DNA of 64,000 nt. Origin: Gamarada debralockiae (taxonomy: Eukaryota > Ascomycota > Leotiomycetes > Helotiales > Hyphodiscaceae). The notes under the pieces were generated by a model that made no database searches, was not told where the DNA came from, and saw only the letters and a list, made by a program, of their open reading frames with translations. Positions 58,054 to 64,000 of this stretch are shown piece after piece. Numbering within the stretch: the first letter of the stretch is position 1; every line of letters starts with the position of its first letter. A program made the position numbers and the translations under genes. The stretch is from NCBI GenBank assembly GCA_002803225.1, contig NXFV01000341.1:1-64000 (forward strand), in the 5' to 3' direction.

Positions 58054-59549
58054 CCTGGACCCGTGAATTACTCAGTCGAGATAAATAATGCTCTAGGTTA
58101 TCAAATACAGAGTTGACCTGAACGATCAATACAACCTCTGATATTAACTGAAATGAATAAAAAGGTCAAGTCACACTCGAAGACGAAACCACCAAAAATT
58201 AAAGAAGTAGATCAAGAGAGTCTTTAAACAATCAAATACGCGGCTCCCATAGAGTAAATAAAGAACATGCCAAACGGGCTGGTTCCACATCCCACTCCTT
58301 TTTTTGTCCGTAGCCATTAGCGCATCTCTTTCCTTCGCCATTTCGGCCTCTACGAAGCTCCCCAGCTCCCGGCCAAGACTTGGGAAGTTCCAGCTCCGAT
58401 TATCAGCTGCAAAATCTCCATAATGGGAAACTAATAAGCAGACATAAGAAGAGAGTGGGCTCTTGAGTATTCGTCATGCAATTAAAGTTTCATATCTGCT
58501 TGGGTTCGTGTTTTCCTGTCAAAAACGAAGAGACGGGACCGAATGATACGGGTCGGCCTTCAGCAGAGGCCGAAGCCAGGCTGGCCAATAGAAATGGAGC
58601 CAAACCAATAGGAATCTAGACATCTGGTGGATCGTGGGTGATTAGACATTGAGCCCCATGTCTGAGAAGAGATTTGGTTGGAGCAGTAGGGTGTTATTGT
58701 TTTGTCGGAGGTTAAGGGAGCTCCGCTGACTAACAATCAACGCACATTTTCTTTGAAGAAAAGTCCGTGGCCCACTTTTCTCTGGGAATTCAGCTTTTGA
58801 TTGGCTGAGCTTATTTCAGAGATTTTCTTCGAAGACCCAAACATACCCCATGAGTTCTACAACGTATCTGATAACTTTACCAATCTGGTGCCTTGGGTAT
58901 CGTCGTTGACGAAAGGTTTATGCGGCTGTGACACATATCTACACCCTGTATGATCGTGGCTTCATCCAGAAGTCCCTTTGTGGTTGCCTTGCCATGACAA
59001 ATGTAAGTTCTCGTCGAGATGCTTGGATGCTCGGAGTTTTTTTGCTCAATAATGGGGCAGATCGAAGACGTGCCTTTTTAGTCTACATCTCCTGCAGAAT
59101 GAGCCTTGAGCTTCTACTCAACTGGATGGCACTCGACAGGGAAAAATCTCAGAAGTACTTCATCACGTGTAATTTTTATCACATGACATCAGTCACGTGG
59201 GTTATACCTTTGGAGGGCAACCTTCGCTGACCACATCACCACAGAGCACATAATAACTCATCGTCTCTATCTGTATTCTCTAAAGCTAAAGTGCATATGC
59301 ATAGGCATCTCCGTCTAAGTAGTCCCGCAACGAACGCCTAGACAAGCGACGCTCAGGACACAAGTAACTCCCAACGCCCATGCTCCACCGGCGTCATTTT
59401 GGAAAGGTAACGCAAACGTAACGCCAAAGCCCATTGCTTGTAATGCTGTCGAGTTCTTTCCTATACTCCATGCTTCCAAATCCAGAGTTGCGTTCCATAC
59501 AAACATTTCAGTACCTCACATATCGACGTTCAAGCATCTCCCGATATGC
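58054..59549. other. Long intergenic region upstream of the ABC transporter
   Basis: 1.5 kb without recognisable genes. Such length is common upstream of regulated efflux pumps. A CGTGTAATTTTTATCACATGACATCAGTCACGTG stretch at about 59166-59199 has several CACGTG/CACATG-like boxes. Confidence 0.4.
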
Positions 59550-62500
59550 TTAGAACTGATATCTCGAACCTTGTCGACCAAGCGGCTTCTCGCCCTTCTT
59601 GCTTCTCGACTCACTCCTCGTAACTCTCTCCTCCTCAACAATAATCGCAGGAGCTTGCTGTTGCGCCTTCTTAGCTGGCTTCCGTGCGCGTGGTTCATCA
59701 ATATGAAGATGTCCGATTTCGGTAATCGCCAAACCGTTACGCCACGCTAAACAACGATGACCTGTATGATCAACGTGTTGTTCCTTCTTCCGGGTCGACA
59801 TGCGCTTGCTACCGGAATCAACAGACTTCTCTTCGGTCGGGTGGAGGTATTCCTTGCGCTTTTCCATGTTCTTAACGATTCTGTCACGGTACAGTTGGAG
59901 TTCCTTCTTTAGTTTCAATTCATTGAAACCGCGAGTGTCAAGCCAAGCGATGAGAGCGTCGATGGACTCCGCATCCTCGTAGTATCCCCATTGATTGGCG
60001 TTGAAGACGGAGGTAGGACCTTCTTCCATCTTCTTTCGCTCCGGAACCGTCATGTTGAATTTCATCTTGTACTCGTTCTGCCACTCGTCCTTCATATCGA
60101 TGTAACCTTCACGCTCAAGGTCATCGGGACCTTGAATCCAAAGACAGCCATTTGCGTAACCGGCATCCACTGTCGAACTGTTTGGAAGACCACCGTAAGG
60201 CATGCCGTTGCGTTCAAACCAATAATAGCGATTCCAGAATCTGTCCTTGCCAAGCACACGAGTTCGAGGGCAGTCGGCTTCTCGAAGATCATTGTCGAGG
60301 ATAGCGATCTCGTCTTCGCATTCCTTGATCGCGTCTTGCTTCTTTTGAATGTCCTTCATAAGCTTTGTGAATTGTTTTGACTGTTTCGGAATCTTCGCTT
60401 CGGCTTCAGCCTTCTCCCGCTTTTCCTGCTCTGCTTCACGCTTCCGCTTCCTTTCTGCTGCTCGGTCATTACCACGGCGGAGTGAGCGGCCTTGGTGAGG
60501 ATCCTCATCAGTGTCCACAATCTCATCTTCGACAGAATCCTGAACTTCTTCCTCGACAACATCAAGCTTGACATCGCCATTGAGGGTTTTGTTCTCTGGA
60601 ACCGGAGATGGCGGCAGATTTGCCGGAAGCTGAATTTTTCGCTCCTCATTTAGAAGACGAAGTTCCTCGAGCCTGCGAATGTTAGTATTTTAAGATTAGT
60701 GGAAATCCAAGAGACTTACAGGGTCTTGCGGTCACGCTGCCACTGGATTTTCTCCTTCCGGAAGCTAGTCATTTGCTCACTGCACTCCTCCATGAAACCA
60801 CGGATTGCCTTGGTCTCGGCCGTAAGCATACAAATGATCTGAAGAGCTTGGATTCGAAGGTTGACATCAAGTCTGGCATACTGCTGGCGTGCGGTCTCCT
60901 TTGTCGGTTCCATATCTATTGGTGCTAATGCTTTCAGAAGAGGCTCGCAAAGTTCGGCTTGACGAGGGTTCTTGGAAAGTTGATGAAGCAATCCAACGAT
61001 GATGATCTGCCAGCCGCCATTCTTGAAATCACGCTTCCGGAGTCGATCGATCCAATGAATTTCAGCCTGCATCTCAGCCGCGCGATGAGTGCTCTTGGGT
61101 TCAGGCATTACTTCTGGAGCTGGTTCTGGCTCGGCCTTCAAAGCCTCTGCCTCCGCCTTTGCCAGACTGCTTCGAGTTGCCCGTCCCTTGGGTTTTGGCT
61201 CAGGTTCGGGTGTCGGTGTCGGAGCCGCACTAGCTTCTGCACCAGATTCCTCATCACTCTCTTCGTCCATCTCCGGTAGCTGAATCTGAACCTTGCCGCC
61301 ATCCGCCTCTGACTTCACCAGGACTTTCAGAGCTGCACAATGCATCTCCACGAAAAGCTCGCAGTCAACGTCTTCCGAAGAAAATTGCATAGCCTCGACA
61401 AAGTCATCGAATGTAAACGAATCTAACTTGAATATCTCGCAAAAGACGTTGAGCGTGTCCCATGACTCGAGCAATGGGCCGATCGATTTCATAAGAATGC
61501 CATTTCCTTCAGCGGCAGCTTCCAGAGGGGTGTCTGGGGTATCTTGCGAGAAGAATTTGAGCGCAGGTCTCTTCGGTCCATCGTGTCGTGGAGCGACTTG
61601 CAAGTCCTCGATCGGGTATTTGATAGGAGGAGGTGGCGGTGGAGCGGGCGGCATTGATGCAAGTGGTGCAAACGCAAAGGTGGAGTTGTGGAAGTTTGCG
61701 AAGTGGGGTCCCACTTGAGGTGGGCCATTGGCTTGAAAAGTGTGAGATACATAGGGATCAGGAGAGATAAATTGGGAAGGGTTTGGGTTTGTAGGAGCAG
61801 GATTCAAGAACGGCTGCTGCTTACTCTTAGCCAACTGACCCAGTTGCTGCTGTTGCTGCTTGCTTTTATGGCTCTTCGGTGCTGGCTTCAATTCCGGAAG
61901 TCGAGCTTGAGCATTTGAGCCTGGGAAACTTCCAATCATTCCTTCAAAGTCGGGACCATTCTTCTTTTGCTGCTGGTTCTGCTTCCGCTCTGCAGCTTTG
62001 CTCTCGTACCGGAGGTGCGGGGGCACACGCGTATCGATATTGAAAGCCTTCGCTACATCGTGCTTGACCAACCAGGGAGCGCCAGTCCAAGCTTCTCTGG
62101 TGACGGTCTTCTTGATGAATGACCGTAGAACCTGTTTTGTGAAGATCTTGCGATCGCGGGTAATATGAGCATCGTCCACCACTGCTTCTTCGGTTGGGCG
62201 ATTGTCGAGGGAGACGAAATACCGGGAGAAAGGTGGGCTGAGCGTGCCGTCTGGCAAGACTTTGGCTCCAAAACGTGTCTTGTCTCTAACAATTCCTGTG
62301 AGTCGCTCGCCCGTAACCACATGTACTGTAACGTGCTCTCCTGGATAGTAATCGGATCGGTATTCGTCGAAAATAAGGTCGACCAGGGTATCGATTCGCG
62401 AGATAGTTTGGAATTGGACGCGCCGTAGGATGGGACCCTTGAGTGCTTCTGGGAAGGCCTCCTCAACTTCTTGTGCGCCGGCTAGCTGTATAGAAGTCAG

Positions 62501-62972
62501 CGTCTGTCTAGCGGAATTACATATATTGTGTGTGCATCCTTACCTCGCTCTTTAGTGCCTCAAAGAATGATAAACCAGAATGACCAGTAATTTGACAGAT
62601 GAATCTCCGCTAGAAAGTGTTAGTGGGGTCGCATAAGGCGCGTGTAGAGCCGGGTATTGCTCACTTGTTTGTAAAAGTCCATTCTAGAATCACGTCAGTA
62701 AGGCTCAGGCGCAAGGCGGAGAATAGTCTCTTACCGGTTAAGATATGTCTCATATTCTACGAAGACCTCGCCCGTTTGAGGAATGACCCAAACCTAGACA
62801 TTAAGTCAGCCCTTGCGCCGCGGCGCACGTAGCCCTCAAGCATCCTTACCTCTGTTTCGTCATTCTCTATATCCGGTTTGGATAGGTATTGAACGGGTTT
62901 CCGCTTGAAGAGCACCTGGCAGGATTAGTTTATGATTGGTACTGGGGTTGGATTGTAGAGTGGACTTACCAT
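59550..62972 (-). CDS. ITC1: ISWI complex subunit Itc1 (WAC-DDT-WHIM protein)
   Basis: Seven exons, 62972-62970, 62915-62850, 62793-62735, 62683-62665, 62609-62544, 62485-60720 and 60672-59550, give 1033 aa. The first coding exon is just the initiator ATG. The WAC domain (about 2-125) starts VLFKRKPVQYLSKPDIENDETEVWVIPQTGEVF and continues RRFICQITGHSGLSFFEALKSE. Later come a Gln/Pro-rich linker, a DDT-type segment (LESWDTLNVFCEIFKLDSFTFDDFVEAM, about 410-440), WHIM motifs (DRFWNRYYWFERNGMPYGG), coiled coils and a basic tail. This is the plan of Itc1/Acf1-type partners of the ISWI remodelling ATPase (yeast Isw2). It is nuclear and intact. Confidence 0.92.
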
Positions 62973-64000
62973 TTTGCCGGTTTGTGGCGGTCAAAAGAAC
63001 TTTGAACGTGCCGGAGAACCTGGGTTTGAGTAGACTGTCAGACTCGATATGCTCCTGAATAGGAGGAAGATGATGGTCTGCAGAGTCGCAGGATGATGTT
63101 GATGGAGGTTAATGGGGATATTGGATAGATAAGTAGGCAAGAATGGGGTCAAAGGAAGTGCCTAGGGACAATGGCGGGCCCTCTGGGGCTTATGTCAACG
63201 TAGGAACTCACAGATATGGCTCCCGACGCGTCTAAGTACTTCGAGACGTGTTAGAGTAGTCGCATGGAGTCGTGGGTTTGATGGCGGGAATTTGTGGTTG
63301 ATGAAGAATTGTTGTAAACGACGCGTTGTAGGTGCGAGAGAGAAGTTTGAAGGGAGGAGGAAATCTGGTGCAGAGGGTTTACTTTTAAGGTGCTTGCTTC
63401 TGCGCTAGTGCGGAGAGCAAGGATTAGGGTCGCGAGGCCGCCTTTCTCAAAAACGGCCCCTCCACACATGGTCCACCACAATTGCTTGCGAAAGGAATCG
63501 TTCATTCGATTTCAACCACTTTTTTGGACTTGATTTGAAGCTTGAAAAGAGCTCTATCGTTCAAGTACTCATTTGTATGTATTTTATCAAAATTGCTGTA
63601 CTGGACGCCCAAAAACAATATCCCGAAATAAATGCGACTTTGATAGCCGCATCTCAGAGAAACAGGCCTCGAAATCAACATCAGGGGTACTTATAAGTCC
63701 GCCTTATATTTATGTTTTCGAAGCTGAATTACTCTGGATGGTTTAATATCCGTCAGTATGTGAACATAAAATACATCCAATTTCATGTCCTTTGTCGTGG
63801 TGCTGAGGCAGCCTGTTGTTTGGTTGACGTCGATGGGTCTTGTCGATCTCCCTTCGAATTCAGGGGTCATTACTGAATCGAGAGAAATCTGTTGCTATTG
63901 CATAATGAAGATAAAATGCAGTCTGGTTGATCTGTTTGCCGTTGGGGAATGAATTGTCATGACACAGACTTACCACGGCACTTCAAGTCTCACTGTCTGG
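62973..64000. other. Promoter side of ITC1; otherwise nothing seen
   Basis: An 85-codon minus-strand frame (63251-63505) has no recognisable similarity and probably lies in the 5' untranslated region or promoter. I see no gene or RNA feature to the window end. Confidence 0.4.

Noticed and set aside
61293..61718. Plus-strand frame with Gly-rich run opposite ITC1
   Set aside because: It is antisense to the Pro-rich linker of ITC1; no independent evidence.

Overview
This window reads as a filamentous ascomycete (Pezizomycotina) chromosome segment. The genes have short GT-AG introns (about 50-210 bp) with clean acceptor and branch-point context. The set includes fungus-restricted families: a PDR-type ABC pump with the degenerate first Walker A, a Pex26-like peroxin, Itc1, UstYa-like proteins, HET, and a CorA-like fungal family. 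There are transposon relics whose stop codons are the kind produced by C-to-T change at CpA (RIP-like). The gene content would fit a leotiomycete, but that placement is inference only. Exon structures below were worked out by hand from splice sites and reading-frame continuity; every multi-exon model given as intact closes in frame.

Layout. 1-12.6 kb is mostly a transposon graveyard: pogo, Tc1/mariner and hAT relics plus two MITEs. It is interrupted by a CorA-like membrane protein gene (4.5-6.6 kb) and ends in a multiply frameshifted acyltransferase-like pseudogene. 12.9-24.2 kb holds a sphingolipid delta-8 desaturase, a broken MFS sugar transporter, a Pex26-like peroxin, a PARN/CAF1-family nuclease and a D-amino-acid oxidase. 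A RIP-damaged Ty3/gypsy reverse transcriptase fragment lies at 24.7 kb.

26.3-32.2 kb is the most interesting block, a candidate uncharacterised fungal RiPP (dikaritin-type) cluster. It has a small secreted precursor with eight exact copies of a 17-residue peptide, a canonical UstYa (DUF3328) protein with two HxxHC motifs, a second and divergent membrane protein that also carries two HxxHC motifs, and a membrane-anchored prolyl-4-hydroxylase-like 2-oxoglutarate oxygenase. The logical order would be precursor entry into the secretory pathway, proteolytic release of the repeats, UstYa-type oxidation or cyclisation at the Tyr residues, and possibly hydroxylation of Pro. Transposon relics flank the block on both sides.

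33-39.2 kb is accessory: a pogo relic, AT-rich sequence, a broken F-box gene, a large inverted repeat and a broken HET-domain gene. From 39.7 kb on the region is largely conserved core: mitochondrial ribosomal protein mL46, a RING-PHD protein, ribosomal protein eL43, a saccharopine-dehydrogenase-like oxidoreductase with a GC-AG intron, a sulfotransferase-like gene, a dead P450, a PDR ABC transporter and the ISWI-complex subunit Itc1.
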